Source: Streptomyces sp. OR43
GTDB taxonomy: Bacteria > Actinomycetota > Actinomycetes > Streptomycetales > Streptomycetaceae
Reading direction: 5' to 3'
DNA length: 64,000 bases
NCBI RefSeq assembly: GCF_008042275.1
Contig: NZ_RDBK01000043.1
Coordinates: 4,202,818-4,266,817, forward strand
The notes beneath the pieces were generated by a model. It was not told the DNA's origin and searched no databases. It saw nothing but the letters and a program-made list of their open reading frames with translations. Each line of letters starts with the position of its first letter. Within the stretch, counting starts at the first letter, position 1. The translations under genes and the position numbers were made by a program. This document shows positions 18,342 through 28,316 of this stretch, one piece after another.

Positions 18342-19292
18342 ATGACATTGGCTAGTGCAACCGTGCGGTCCGGGCGGCATGGTCCGCCGGGCGGTCCGCG
18401 CGAGAAACGGTCCGGGCCGCTCATCCGGAACGCCGGAACCTGGTTCCTCGTCCTGCCCGCCCTGATCCCCATCCTGATCCTCAGCGTCGGGCCACTCCTC
18501 TACGGCATCGCGCTGGCCTTCACGGACGCCCAGTCCGGTCGCACCCGGTCCACCCAGTGGGTCGGTGTACTGAACTTCCAGGACCTGCTCCACGACGGCC
18601 TGTTCTGGGAGTCGTTCCGGATCGGACTGGTCTGGGCCGTCGGCGTCACCGTCCCGCAGTTCGTGCTGGCCCTCGGCCTCGCCCTGCTGCTCAACGAGAA
18701 CCTCCGGATGCGCTGGCTGGCCCGCGCCCTGGCGATCATCCCGTGGGCGATGCCCGAGGTCGTCGTCGGCATCATGTGGCGCCTCGTCTACAACCCGGAC
18801 GCCGGCATCCTCAACGAGACCATCCGCGACCTGGGGCTCGGCGACGGCCGGGACTGGCTGACCGGTCTGGCCACCGCACTGCCCGCGGTGATCCTCGTCG
18901 GCGTCTGGGCCGGCATGCCGCAGACCACGGTCGCCCTGCTGGCCGGACTGCAGAACACCCCGCACGAACTCCACGAGGCCGCCGCCCTGGACGGTGCGGG
19001 CGCCTGGCGCCGGTTCCGTACCGTCACCTGGCCCGCGCTCAGGCCCGTCGCGCTCTCCATCACCGCGCTCAACTTCATCTGGAACTTCAACGCCTTCGCC
19101 CTGGTCTACGTGCTGACCAACGGCGGCCCCGGCGGCCGCACCCGGCTGCCGATGCTCTTCGCGTACGAAGAGGCCTTCCGCTACGGGCAGTTCGGCTACG
19201 CCGCCGCGATGGGCTGTGTGATGGTCGCGGTGATCTCCGTGATCCTCGCCGTGTACCTCGCCGGACGGCTCAGGGGAGGCGAGGAGCGATGA
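18342..19292 (+). CDS. carbohydrate ABC transporter permease (MalF type)
   Basis: A 316-residue inner-membrane permease with about six hydrophobic segments, the first at about 35-60 (WFLVLPALIPILILSVGPLLYGIALAF). The cytoplasmic EAA loop is present as HEAAALDGAGAWRRFRTVTWPALRP, which contacts the ATPase. The family imports sugars. It overlaps the next permease gene by 4 bases (ATGA). No ATPase gene is in the operon; Streptomyces sugar importers of this class usually share the separately encoded MsiK ATPase, so that is the likely partner (inference). Confidence 0.93.
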   Translation: MTLASATVRSGRHGPPGGPREKRSGPLIRNAGTWFLVLPALIPILILSVGPLLYGIALAFTDAQSGRTRSTQWVGVLNFQDLLHDGLFWESFRIGLVWAVGVTVPQFVLALGLALLLNENLRMRWLARALAIIPWAMPEVVVGIMWRLVYNPDAGILNETIRDLGLGDGRDWLTGLATALPAVILVGVWAGMPQTTVALLAGLQNTPHELHEAAALDGAGAWRRFRTVTWPALRPVALSITALNFIWNFNAFALVYVLTNGGPGGRTRLPMLFAYEEAFRYGQFGYAAAMGCVMVAVISVILAVYLAGRLRGGEER

Positions 19293-20128
19293 GCCCGCGA
19301 ACCAGCCGGCCGGTGCGCGCCGGACAGTACCTCGCACTCCTCTGCTATCTGGTCTTTCTGGCCTTCCCGTTCCTGTGGCTGATCTCCACCGCCTTCAAGC
19401 CGCCGGCCGAACTCGGCTCCCTGCATCCCACCTGGATCCCCGAGAACCCGACGCTGGACAACTTCCGGCAGGCCTTCGACGAGCAGCCGCTGCTGCGGGC
19501 CGCCGCCAACTCGCTGATCGCCGCGCTCTCCGCCGGTGTCATCGCCGTCGTCATCGCGACCCCGATGGCCTATGTGATGGCCCGCCACCGCTCACGGCTC
19601 TCCACGGCCGCCACCGGCTGGGTCGTGGTCAGCCAGGCGTTCCCCTTCGTCCTGCTGATCATTCCGCTCTTCCTGGTCCTCAAGAACCTGCATCTGATCA
19701 ACACCCTGTGGGGGCTGATCATGGTGTACGTCGTCTGGGCCCTGCCGTTCGCGCTGTGGATGCTGGTCGGCTACGTACGGGCCGTACCGCCCGAACTGGA
19801 GGAGGCGGCGGCGGTCGACGGGGCCGGCCGGCTGCGGACCCTGCTCTCGGTCACCGCTCCACTGCTGGCACCCGGGATCGTCGCCACCGCGCTCTTCGCC
19901 TTCATCACCGCGTGGAACGAGTTCTTCTTCGCGCTCGTCCTGCTCAAGACACCGGAGAAGCAGTCCTTGCCGGTCGTACTGACCCACTTCCTCGGCGCTG
20001 AGGGCGCCAGCGACCTCGGACCGCTCGCCGCCGCCGCGTTCCTCGCCACCCTTCCCTCACTCGTCCTCTTCGCCGTCATCCAGCGGCGGATCACGGGCGG
20101 CATGCTCGCAGGGGCGGTGAAGAGCTGA
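19289..20128 (+). CDS. carbohydrate ABC transporter permease (MalG type)
   Basis: A 279-residue permease that pairs with the product of 18342-19292. It has six membrane segments, the start FLAFPFLWLISTAFKPPAEL typical of MalG-type proteins, and the EAA loop LEEAAAVDGAGRLRTLLSVTAPLLAPG. The ATG at 19289 overlaps the previous stop, and its own stop overlaps the ATG of the binding protein (TGATG). The three genes are therefore one tightly coupled operon. Confidence 0.94.
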   Translation: MSPRTSRPVRAGQYLALLCYLVFLAFPFLWLISTAFKPPAELGSLHPTWIPENPTLDNFRQAFDEQPLLRAAANSLIAALSAGVIAVVIATPMAYVMARHRSRLSTAATGWVVVSQAFPFVLLIIPLFLVLKNLHLINTLWGLIMVYVVWALPFALWMLVGYVRAVPPELEEAAAVDGAGRLRTLLSVTAPLLAPGIVATALFAFITAWNEFFFALVLLKTPEKQSLPVVLTHFLGAEGASDLGPLAAAAFLATLPSLVLFAVIQRRITGGMLAGAVKS

Positions 20129-21417
20129 TGCGCGCACTGGCACGTACGGCAGCGGCGGCGGCGACCGCGCTCGCCCTGCTGCTCACCGGCTGCTCCGGTG
20201 AGGACGACGGCGCGGACGGGAAGATCCGGATCCGCTTCCAGTCGCTCGCCTGGCAGAAGGAGTCCGTGGACATCAACAGGCAACTGGTGAAGGAGTGGAA
20301 CGCGAGCCATCCCGGTGTCGAGGTCCAGTACGTCCAGGGCAGCTGGGACAGCGTCCACGACCAGCTCCTCACCTCCTTCGAGGGGGACGAGGCACCCGAC
20401 GTCATCCACGACGCGTCCGACGACCTCGCGGACTTCGCGTACGGCGGCTATCTCGCCGATCTCCGCACGCTCCTGCCGGACCGGCTCCACGACGACATCC
20501 CCGCACAGAGCTGGCAGACCGCCACCTTCGACGGCGGGGTCTACGGCGTCCCGTTCCTCCAGGAGCCGCGGGTCCTGATCGCCAACACCAAGATCCTCAG
20601 GGAGTCCGGGGTCCGCATCCCGACCCCGGAGCGGCCCTGGAGCTGGCCGGAGTTCCGCCGGATCACCAAGGAGCTGACGGGCAAGGGCCGTTACGGGATC
20701 GCCTGGCCGCTGAAGGAGCCGGTCTCCGTCACCCTCAACCTGGGCCTCTCGGCGGGCGGCGAACTGTTCCACCGCGACGCCGACGGAAAGGTGACGATCG
20801 AGTCGGGCGAGGGCGACCAGGTGGTCCCGGGCACCGTCCACGACCAGGTCAACACCGACCACAGCGCCGCCCGTACCGCGCTCGGCATGGGCGGGGGCGA
20901 CACGCTGCCCGGCCTCTTCGGCGGGAAGTACGCCATGGTGCCGCTCGGGTTCTCCTACCGCCAGCAGGTCGCCGAACAGGCCCCCAAGGGCTTCGAGTGG
21001 ACCGTGCTGCCCGCTCCGGCCGGCAGCGGGGGCCTGGCTCAGGGAGTGAGCCCGCAGACCCTGTCCGTCGCCGAGGACAGCCCGCACAAGAAGGAGGCCG
21101 TGGAGTTCATCGACTTCCTGCTGCTGCCGGCGAACATGGTGCGCCTGGCCAAGGGGGACTGGATGCTGCCGACCGGTACGGCCGCGCTGGCCGACCCCTC
21201 GCTGCATACGACGGACCTGGGCTGGGCGACCGGCGCCGCGCTCGCGACCGCGCTGCGCCCGGCGCCGGCGCAGTCCGTGCGCGGATATCCCGAGTGGAAG
21301 GACAAGGTCGCCACGCCCGCCCTCCAGGAGTACTACAGCGGGGCGATCGGGGCGGACGAGCTGAGGAAGCGTCTGGTGGACGACGGCAACCGGGTCCTGG
21401 CGCGCTATCAGCGGTGA
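20128..21417 (+). CDS. sugar ABC transporter substrate-binding lipoprotein
   Basis: A 429-residue extracellular binding protein. Residues 1-22 are a lipoprotein signal with the lipobox LLTGC (Cys22). The mature part is a family-1 type protein (KIRIRFQSLAWQKESVDINRQ, WNASHPGVEVQYVQGSWDS, YGVPFLQEPRVLIANT). It delivers a sugar or oligosaccharide to the two permeases encoded just upstream. The gene order permease-permease-binding protein is less usual than binding protein first. The substrate is not readable from sequence, and a perfect hairpin follows the gene. Confidence 0.92.
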   Translation: MRALARTAAAAATALALLLTGCSGEDDGADGKIRIRFQSLAWQKESVDINRQLVKEWNASHPGVEVQYVQGSWDSVHDQLLTSFEGDEAPDVIHDASDDLADFAYGGYLADLRTLLPDRLHDDIPAQSWQTATFDGGVYGVPFLQEPRVLIANTKILRESGVRIPTPERPWSWPEFRRITKELTGKGRYGIAWPLKEPVSVTLNLGLSAGGELFHRDADGKVTIESGEGDQVVPGTVHDQVNTDHSAARTALGMGGGDTLPGLFGGKYAMVPLGFSYRQQVAEQAPKGFEWTVLPAPAGSGGLAQGVSPQTLSVAEDSPHKKEAVEFIDFLLLPANMVRLAKGDWMLPTGTAALADPSLHTTDLGWATGAALATALRPAPAQSVRGYPEWKDKVATPALQEYYSGAIGADELRKRLVDDGNRVLARYQR

Positions 21418-21434
21418 CACCGCCGGCGCCGCGC

Positions 21435-21466
21435 CGCACACCGCGGCCCCCGGCCCGCGGTGTGCG
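21435..21466 (+). terminator. hairpin terminator after the sugar ABC operon
   Basis: CGCACACCGCGG (21435-21446) pairs perfectly with CCGCGGTGTGCG (21455-21466) around an eight-base loop. It lies 18 bases after the binding-protein stop codon. It has no T-run, as is common in Streptomyces. Confidence 0.75.
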
Positions 21467-21665
21467 TCCGGTAACGGGCAGTGATTGTGACGGACTTGGG
21501 TGCGGGTGGTCGACTTCCTGTGACGAAACCGTGGTCCGGACGGCTCAGGCGCAGAGCAGGTCTTGATCTGCGCGCGTCAATCGGTAAGGGTTTCGAATCA
21601 GCCCCCGGAGATCTTCCGGCCGAGGGCCAATCCCCCCACAAAGAATGACGAGGAGATCCCTCTTC

Positions 21666-22868
<1,203 letters not shown>

Positions 22869-22890
22869 ACACGGGCACCCGCTGACCCGG

Positions 22891-22927
22891 CGGCCGCCGC
22901 GCTCTCCCCCACGGGGCGCGGCGGCCG
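22891..22927 (+). terminator. hairpin terminator after the subtilase gene
   Basis: CGGCCGCCGCG (22891-22901) pairs perfectly with CGCGGCGGCCG (22917-22927) around a GC-rich loop that can pair further. It begins 22 bases after the protease stop codon. Confidence 0.72.
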
Positions 22928-23076
22928 TACGGCTCGGGCAGATCGTCCTATGGTGTGCCCATGATGATGTACGCGGTGCCGTCACCCGGAACGAGCGGGA
23001 GCGGCCACCGGAGGCCCGCCGCGGCCGGGCCCCGCACGCTGCCCACCGGACCGGCCGCCACCCCCGGACGCGGCGC

Positions 23077-23475
23077 ATGAGCGAGCCGACCCCCGGAGTG
23101 GCCGCGGCGGTCGAGGGCGAACTCCGCCTCATGGACCCGATGGTCCGGGCCTCCACCGAACTCCTCGTCCAGGTCCTGCACCCCGACTTCCACGAGGTCG
23201 ACACGACCGGCCGCCACTGGGACCGCGCGATGGTCATCACCTCGCTGATCTCGGACGAGGCCCCACGGCCCGGACAGCTCACCGCCTCACGGATGCGCGG
23301 CGTCCAGCTCGCCGACGAGCTCGTCCACGTCACCTTCGACACCGAGGCCAAGGGAAAACGGGCCCACCGCAGTTCGTTGTGGCGGCTCACCGAGGCGGGC
23401 TGGCTGCTCTACTACCACCAGGCCACCCCCTTCGTCACCCCGGCGGACGCCGACGAGCCGGAGGCCGGCAGGTGA
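23077..23475 (+). CDS. nuclear transport factor 2-like (DUF4440) protein
   Basis: A 132-residue protein with the layout of small SnoaL/NTF2-like domains: an N-terminal helix (VEGELRLMDPMVRASTELLVQVLHPDFHEVD), then strands ending LTEAGWLLYYHQATPF. DUF4440 proteins of this size are enzymes or ligand-binding domains of unknown role. I see no catalytic residue set. The gene stands alone, 12 bases from the convergent ABC ATPase gene. Confidence 0.78.
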   Translation: MSEPTPGVAAAVEGELRLMDPMVRASTELLVQVLHPDFHEVDTTGRHWDRAMVITSLISDEAPRPGQLTASRMRGVQLADELVHVTFDTEAKGKRAHRSSLWRLTEAGWLLYYHQATPFVTPADADEPEAGR

Positions 23476-23487
23476 CCTCGCGGGCCG

Positions 23488-24324
23488 TCAGCCCCGGGCC
23501 GGCCGCTGGGCACGCGCCGTCCACCGGCCGTCCGTGCGGGCGATCCGTACGGGATGACCGAAGCAGTCACTGACCAGGTCCGTGGTCACCACCTCGTCGG
23601 CAGGCCCCGAGGCCGTACAGCGCCCGCCGCGCAGCAGCATCGCATGCGTCGTGGAGGCGGGCAGCTCCTCCAGATGGTGCGTGACCAGCACCGTCGCCAG
23701 TTCCGGATTCTCCTCGCGCAACGCGTCCAGACTGTCCAGCAACTGCTCCCGGGCGGCCAGATCCAGGCCGGTGGCCGGCTCGTCGAGCAGCAGCAGCCGG
23801 GGCTGCGGCATCAGCGCACGGGCGATGAGCGTACGGCCGCGCTCGCCCTGGGAGAGGGCCGGCCAGCGCGCGTGCGTCTTCCCGCCCATCCCCAGCATCC
23901 TCAGCAGCCGCTCGGCCCGCTCCCGCTGCTCCGCCCCTGGCGCCCAGCGCGGCAGCGGCTCGACGGAGTTGGTCAGGCCGGTCAGCACCACCTGGCTCAC
24001 GGTCAGCGGAGAACGCAGCGGATGACGCGGATCGACATGGCCCAGCAGGGTGCGCAGCTCCCGCAGATCCACCCGGCCGAGCCTGCGCCCGAGCACCTCC
24101 ACCGTGCCCCGGGTCGGGTGGGCGACCGCGCCGAGCAGCTTGAGCAGCGTGCTCTTGCCCGCCCCGTTGGCACCGAGCAGGGCCCAGTGCTCCCCGCCGC
24201 GCACGGTCAGCGAGACCGAGTCCAGCAGGACGTTCCCGTCGCGTACGAGCGAGACGCCATCGGCCCGGATCACCGGTACTCCGGCAGCCGGGGCGGGCCG
24301 GTCGTGGGCGGCGGTCATGGTCAC
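23488..24324 (-). CDS. ABC transporter ATP-binding protein (ModF-like)
   Basis: An ATPase of about 278 residues with Walker A (GANGAGKST), signature LSQGERGRTLIARALM, Walker B LLLLDEPATGLD and H-loop VLVTHHLEELP. No permease gene is adjacent, and the domain pattern resembles stand-alone ModF/YlmA-type ATPases that may regulate or act on RNA or unknown transporters. The GTG at 24324 has AAGGAG nine bases before it; the ATG at 24342 overlaps the upstream stop codon and the ATG at 24318 is another option. It is coupled to the aldo/keto reductase gene upstream. Confidence 0.85.
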   Translation of the reverse strand: MTMTAAHDRPAPAAGVPVIRADGVSLVRDGNVLLDSVSLTVRGGEHWALLGANGAGKSTLLKLLGAVAHPTRGTVEVLGRRLGRVDLRELRTLLGHVDPRHPLRSPLTVSQVVLTGLTNSVEPLPRWAPGAEQRERAERLLRMLGMGGKTHARWPALSQGERGRTLIARALMPQPRLLLLDEPATGLDLAAREQLLDSLDALREENPELATVLVTHHLEELPASTTHAMLLRGGRCTASGPADEVVTTDLVSDCFGHPVRIARTDGRWTARAQRPARG

Positions 24325-24338
24325 GTGCGGGTACTCCT

Positions 24339-25208
24339 TCATGCGGGTGCGAGCGCCTCCAGGCGGCTCATGTCCTCGGTCGTCAGCCGGACCTCCCGCG
24401 CCCCCAGGTTCTCCGCAAGATGGACGGGCGAACCGGTGCCCGGTGTCGGGCACAGCACGGGGGAGCGGTGCAGCAGCCAGGCGAGGGCGATCTGCCCGCG
24501 GGTGGCACCGTGGCTCCGCGCGACCGTGTCGAGGGCGGCGGCGGCCTCGCCCGTCAGCGCGCCGTTGGCCAGCGGGAACCAGGGGAGAAACGCCAGGTCA
24601 TGGGATTCGCACACCTTCAGCACCGCGTCCGAGCCGCGGTCGAGGAGGTTGAAGCGGTTCTGCACCGAGGCGATCCCGGTCAGGGAGAGCGCCTGCTCCA
24701 GCTGGTCGGCGGTGAGGGTGTCCAGACCGATGCAGCGGATCTTACCTTCCTGCCGCAGCGCGTCCAGGGCGCCCAGCTGCTCCGCCATCGGCACCCGGGG
24801 GTCCAGCCGGTGCAGCTGGTACAGGTCGATCCGGTCGGTCCGCAGACGGCGCAGGCTGGCCTCGCACATCGCCCGCAGCTGCTCCGGCCGCCCCGCGATG
24901 TGCCAGGCGTCGTCACCGGTCCGTACGACCCCGCCCTTCGTCGCGATCACGAGGTCGTCGCGGTACGGGTGCAGTGCTTCGGCCACCAGCTCCTCGGCCA
25001 CGCCGGGGCCGTAGTTGTCGGCGGTGTCGATCAGCGTGACGCCCTGCTCGACCGCCGACCGGAGCACCGCCAGCGCGTCCCGGCGCTCGCCGCGCGGGCC
25101 CCAGTAGCCGGGGCCGGTCAGCTGGGCGGTGCCGTAGCCGAGACGGCGCACGGGCAGTTCGCCGCCGAGGAGGAACGAGCTGCTGGGGGAGGTGGGCGAT
25201 GCGGGCAT
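24339..25208 (-). CDS. aldo/keto reductase
   Basis: A 289-residue NADPH-dependent oxidoreductase with a TIM barrel. The catalytic tetrad is visible: Asp and Tyr in LIDTADNYGPG, Lys in LVIATKGGVV and His in LYQLHRLDPRVPM. The C-terminal cofactor site is VLCPTPGTGSPVHLAENLGA, slightly unlike the usual I-P-G-x-x. The substrate is unknown. The stop codon overlaps a possible ATG of the ABC ATPase gene, so the two are probably one operon. No ribosome site is seen before the ATG at 25208, so the mRNA may be leaderless. Confidence 0.9.
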   Translation of the reverse strand: MPASPTSPSSSFLLGGELPVRRLGYGTAQLTGPGYWGPRGERRDALAVLRSAVEQGVTLIDTADNYGPGVAEELVAEALHPYRDDLVIATKGGVVRTGDDAWHIAGRPEQLRAMCEASLRRLRTDRIDLYQLHRLDPRVPMAEQLGALDALRQEGKIRCIGLDTLTADQLEQALSLTGIASVQNRFNLLDRGSDAVLKVCESHDLAFLPWFPLANGALTGEAAAALDTVARSHGATRGQIALAWLLHRSPVLCPTPGTGSPVHLAENLGAREVRLTTEDMSRLEALAPA

Positions 25209-25305
25209 GAAGGAACAGTAGTCCGGCGGCCCCGCACCCCCGCCGGCCGGTCGCTGTCGCGTTTTTTCAAGACCGGGCGCGGTGATCCTTCCTAAGCTGA
25301 CGAGC

Positions 25306-25893
25306 ATGAAGACCGAGCACGCCCATATGACCGAATGCGCCGCCGAAGCCGCCCGTGTGGCCCGCGGCATCCGCCCCGAACAGCTCGACGCCCCCGGCAC
25401 TCCCTGCGCCGGCTGGGACGTCCGCGGCCTCGTCAACCACTGGGTGCTCTACACCTCGCACGGCATGGAGCACCGCGCCCTGCGCACGGAGATCCCCGAG
25501 GAACTCACCACCCGGGACTTCACGGCGGACGCCGACTGGGCCGAGCGGTACGCGGCCCAGCTGGACCGCGCCGTCGCCGCCTGGTCGGACCCCGCCGTCT
25601 GGGAGGGCGAGATCGGCAGCGGTGACTCGGCCACCCCGGCCGCGGACACCGCCGCGATGCTCATCGAGGAGACGGCCCTGCACGGCTGGGACGTGGCCCG
25701 GGCCACCGGCCAGGAGTTCCGGCTCTCCGACGAGGCGGCCGCCCACGTCCTGGCGATCGTCGAGAGCACCGCCGCGCTCTACCGCCAGTACGAAGGCTTC
25801 GCCGACGAGCTCACGGTCGGCCCGGGGGCCGACGACTTCACCCGCGCCCTGGCCCTGAGCGGCCGTGATCCGCAGTGGACCGCCGCGCAGTGA
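25306..25893 (+). CDS. TIGR03086-type DinB/mycothiol maleylpyruvate isomerase family protein
   Basis: A 195-residue four-helix protein of the actinobacterial DinB-like superfamily. The features are LDAPGTPCAGWDVRGLVNHWVLYT near the N-terminus (with the metal-site His), then MLIEETALHGWDVARATGQEF, containing the H-x-W-D motif of this family. Relatives use mycothiol and a divalent metal, but the reaction of this subgroup is unknown. The ATG at 25306 fits the family start. It is followed by a perfect hairpin at 25900. Confidence 0.87.
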   Translation: MKTEHAHMTECAAEAARVARGIRPEQLDAPGTPCAGWDVRGLVNHWVLYTSHGMEHRALRTEIPEELTTRDFTADADWAERYAAQLDRAVAAWSDPAVWEGEIGSGDSATPAADTAAMLIEETALHGWDVARATGQEFRLSDEAAAHVLAIVESTAALYRQYEGFADELTVGPGADDFTRALALSGRDPQWTAAQ

Positions 25894-25899
25894 ATGGCC

Positions 25900-25933
25900 C
25901 ATTCCCGCGGGTGCCGAATGGCCCGCGGGAATG
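25900..25933 (+). terminator. hairpin terminator
   Basis: CATTCCCGCGGG (25900-25911) pairs perfectly with CCCGCGGGAATG (25922-25933) around a ten-base loop. It begins 6 bases after the DinB-like gene and ends 26 bases before the next gene. The motif GAATGGCCC also occurs twice within it (25893 and 25917). Confidence 0.72.
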
Positions 25934-25959
25934 AGCCACCGGCTGGCTAGGCTCCTCGC

Positions 25960-26592
25960 ATGACCTCTCACCGCACCCCGGGCACGGGCAGGGCCGTCGT
26001 CGACTTCTACTTCGACCCGGCCTGCCCGTTCGCCTGGATCACCTCCCGCTGGATGCTGGAGGTGGAGCAGCAGCGCGACATCGAGCTCCGCTTCCACGTG
26101 ATGAGCCTCTACCTGCACAACACGGGCAACGAACTCCCCGACTGGTACCGCGCCCTCGTCGACAAGTCGATCGGCCCGGTACGCGTCGCCGCCGCCGCGT
26201 CCGGACTGCGCGGCGAGGCCGTGCTGCGCGACCTGTACACGGCCTACGGAACGCGGATCCACCAGCAGAAGAACGAGGACTTCGACGAGGTCGTCGCCCA
26301 GTCCCTCGCCGAACTGGGCCTGCCCGCCGAACTGGCCGGGGCCGCGCACGATCCGGCCTACGACGAGGCGGTGCGGCGGAGCCACGACGCGGGCAAGGAC
26401 CCGGAGGCGGACGGATACGTGGGCACGCCCACCCTCCATGTCGACGGGACCGTGTGGTTCGGCCCCGTGCTGCGGGCGGTGCCGCGCGGCGAGGAGGCGG
26501 CGCGGCTGTTCGACAGCTTCCGGGTGCTCGCCGGCCACGAGGACTTCTTCGAGCTCAAGCGGACCCGCACGGGCAGCCTGGACATGGGCTGA
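25960..26592 (+). CDS. Rv2466c-like DsbA-fold protein with CPFA active site
   Basis: A 210-residue thioredoxin-fold protein closely resembling the mycobacterial mycothiol-dependent nitroreductase Rv2466c: [60 protein letters not shown] and FFELKRTRT near the end. Rv2466c has a CPWC active site; here it reads CPFA, so the first Cys is kept and the second is Ala. Reaction through a mixed disulfide with mycothiol is still possible (inference). It converges with the cbiX gene and is not part of the sulfur operon. Confidence 0.88.
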   Translation: MTSHRTPGTGRAVVDFYFDPACPFAWITSRWMLEVEQQRDIELRFHVMSLYLHNTGNELPDWYRALVDKSIGPVRVAAAASGLRGEAVLRDLYTAYGTRIHQQKNEDFDEVVAQSLAELGLPAELAGAAHDPAYDEAVRRSHDAGKDPEADGYVGTPTLHVDGTVWFGPVLRAVPRGEEAARLFDSFRVLAGHEDFFELKRTRTGSLDMG

Positions 26593-26626
26593 GCCAACAG
26601 CCTGGACAGGGGTCGAGCGAAAGGGC

Positions 26627-27385
26627 CTACGCGCTGACCCGGGCGGTCCGGGCCACCCGGGCACGGGCCTCGTCGTACCGGTCGAGCAACAGCCGCGCCA
26701 GCTCCGGCGACGGGCCCAGCACACCGGCCAGCACATCGGCCCCGGCCTCGGCCGCCCCCGCCGCGATGCGGTCCGGGAGGCGGCCGGGCGCGATCACGTA
26801 CGGGGCGACCGCCACCCGGCGCACCCCGTCGGCCCGCAGGGCCCGCACCGCGTCCTCGGTGCGGGGTTGAGATGCGGAGGCGAACGCAGGCCGCACGGAA
26901 CACCAACCGGTGTGCCGCAGCTCCCGCGCGATTTCAGCGATCACTGCGATCGCCTCCGGGTCCGTGGAGCCCGCCGAGGCCAGGACGAGCCCGGTCGAGC
27001 CTCTGTCGCCGGGGCGTACCCCGGCTTCGTGCAACCGCCGCTCCAGGGCGGCGTTCAGCAGCGGCGACGGGCCGAGCACCTCGGCCTGCCGCACCCGCAG
27101 CCGCGGCAGCCGGGCGCGCGCCTCCCGCAGGACCGCGGGGATGTCGGACTTGGCGTGGAAGGCCCGGGTGAGCAGCAGCGGAAGCGCCACCACCGCACCC
27201 GCCCCTTCCGCGTCCAGCCGTTCCAGGACCCGTGGCACCGACGGCGCGTTGAAGTCCAGGAACCCGGTCTCCACCCGCAGCCCCGGCCGCAGCGCCCGTA
27301 CCCGCGCGGTGAGCGCGTGCACGGTCGCCGCGTGCCGCGGATCGCGGCTGCCGTGGGCGATGACGAGAAGGACCGGAGAAGGCAT
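26627..27385 (-). CDS. sirohydrochlorin chelatase (CbiX/SirB family)
   Basis: A 252-residue class II chelatase. It begins PVLLVIAHGSRDPRHAATV with the metal-binding His in AHGSRDP, and the second metal His is likely in LLTRAFHAKSDIP. The C-terminal half repeats the fold (STGLVLASAGSTDPEA, VAVAPYVIAPGRLPDRI), a double-length form. It inserts Fe or Co into sirohydrochlorin. As the last gene of the sulfur run, 7 bases after ssuC, it probably supplies siroheme for the sulfite reductase encoded upstream. Confidence 0.9.
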   Translation of the reverse strand: MPSPVLLVIAHGSRDPRHAATVHALTARVRALRPGLRVETGFLDFNAPSVPRVLERLDAEGAGAVVALPLLLTRAFHAKSDIPAVLREARARLPRLRVRQAEVLGPSPLLNAALERRLHEAGVRPGDRGSTGLVLASAGSTDPEAIAVIAEIARELRHTGWCSVRPAFASASQPRTEDAVRALRADGVRRVAVAPYVIAPGRLPDRIAAGAAEAGADVLAGVLGPSPELARLLLDRYDEARARVARTARVSA

Positions 27386-27392
27386 CAGAGGC

Positions 27393-28316
27393 TCAGTTCT
27401 TGACGAGGAGACCGCGGCTGCGCAGCACCCACCGCTCCAGCGGACTGAAGATGAGCAGATCGATCGCGATGCCGACGAACAGGATCAGGAGGATGGCGAG
27501 GAAGATCCCCGGCATGTCCGCGTTGTTGCGGCCGTTCTCCAGCAACTGGCCGAGCCCCAGACCGAGGTCGGGCGACGAGGCGATGATCTCGGCGGCCATC
27601 AGCGAGCGCCAGGAGAAGGCCCAGCCCTGCTTCAGACCGGCCAGATAACCGGGCAGGGCCGCCGGCATGACGATCAGCCAGGTACCGCGCAGACCGGTCG
27701 CGCCGAGGGTCCGGCCCGCCCGGAGGAAGAGCGGTGGCACCTGGTCGACACCGGACACCAGACCGTTGGCGATCGACGGCACGGCGCCCAGCAGGATCAC
27801 CGCGTACATCATCGAGTCGTTGAGACCGAGCCAGATCACGGCCGGCGCCACCCACGCCACGGACGGCAGGGACTGCAGCCCGGACAGGATCGGGCCGATC
27901 GCGGCACGGACGAACTTCACCCGGGCCACCAGCAGTCCCAGCGGCGTTCCGATGGCGACCGAGAGCAGGAAGCCGAGCAGACCGCGCGAGACGCTGGTCC
28001 ACACCACCTCCAGCAGCGTCCCCTGCCGCCACATGTCGCTCAGACTCTCCGCGACCGCGGAGGGCGAGGGCAGCTTGTAGTCCTCGGTCACCTGCGCCCA
28101 GACGAGCAACTGCCAGACGACGACGACCAGGGCGACCGCCAGCAGCGGCGGCAGGACCTTGCGCAGCAGTACCTCGCGCACCGGCGCACGGTGCACCTGC
28201 ACGGCGTCCAGCGCGTCCAGGCCGGCCTCCAGACCGGCCAGGTCGTCCGGCTTCACCGCATCCGGCCCGGCCCCGCCGGACCCCGGTGCGCCCGACGTGA
28301 TATCAGTGCTGGCCAT
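27393..28316 (-). CDS. ssuC: sulfonate ABC transporter permease
   Basis: A 307-residue permease with about six hydrophobic segments. The first is about 65-85 (LLAVALVVVVWQLLVWAQV). The SsuC/TauC/NrtB-type loop is RAGRTLGATGLRGTWLIVMPAALPGYLAGLKQGWAFSWRSLMAAE, split here around the EAA-like region. The ATG at 28316 lies inside the end of the ATPase gene, so the two are coupled. The family imports sulfonates, taurine or nitrate; the sulfur setting favours sulfonates. Confidence 0.92.
   Translation of the reverse strand: MASTDITSGAPGSGGAGPDAVKPDDLAGLEAGLDALDAVQVHRAPVREVLLRKVLPPLLAVALVVVVWQLLVWAQVTEDYKLPSPSAVAESLSDMWRQGTLLEVVWTSVSRGLLGFLLSVAIGTPLGLLVARVKFVRAAIGPILSGLQSLPSVAWVAPAVIWLGLNDSMMYAVILLGAVPSIANGLVSGVDQVPPLFLRAGRTLGATGLRGTWLIVMPAALPGYLAGLKQGWAFSWRSLMAAEIIASSPDLGLGLGQLLENGRNNADMPGIFLAILLILFVGIAIDLLIFSPLERWVLRSRGLLVKN

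Noticed and set aside
18342-21417. Trehalose or maltose importer linked to treZ-treY-glgX
   Set aside because: The proteins are generic sugar importers, the genes lie over 3 kb from glgX on the other strand, and nothing in them identifies the sugar.
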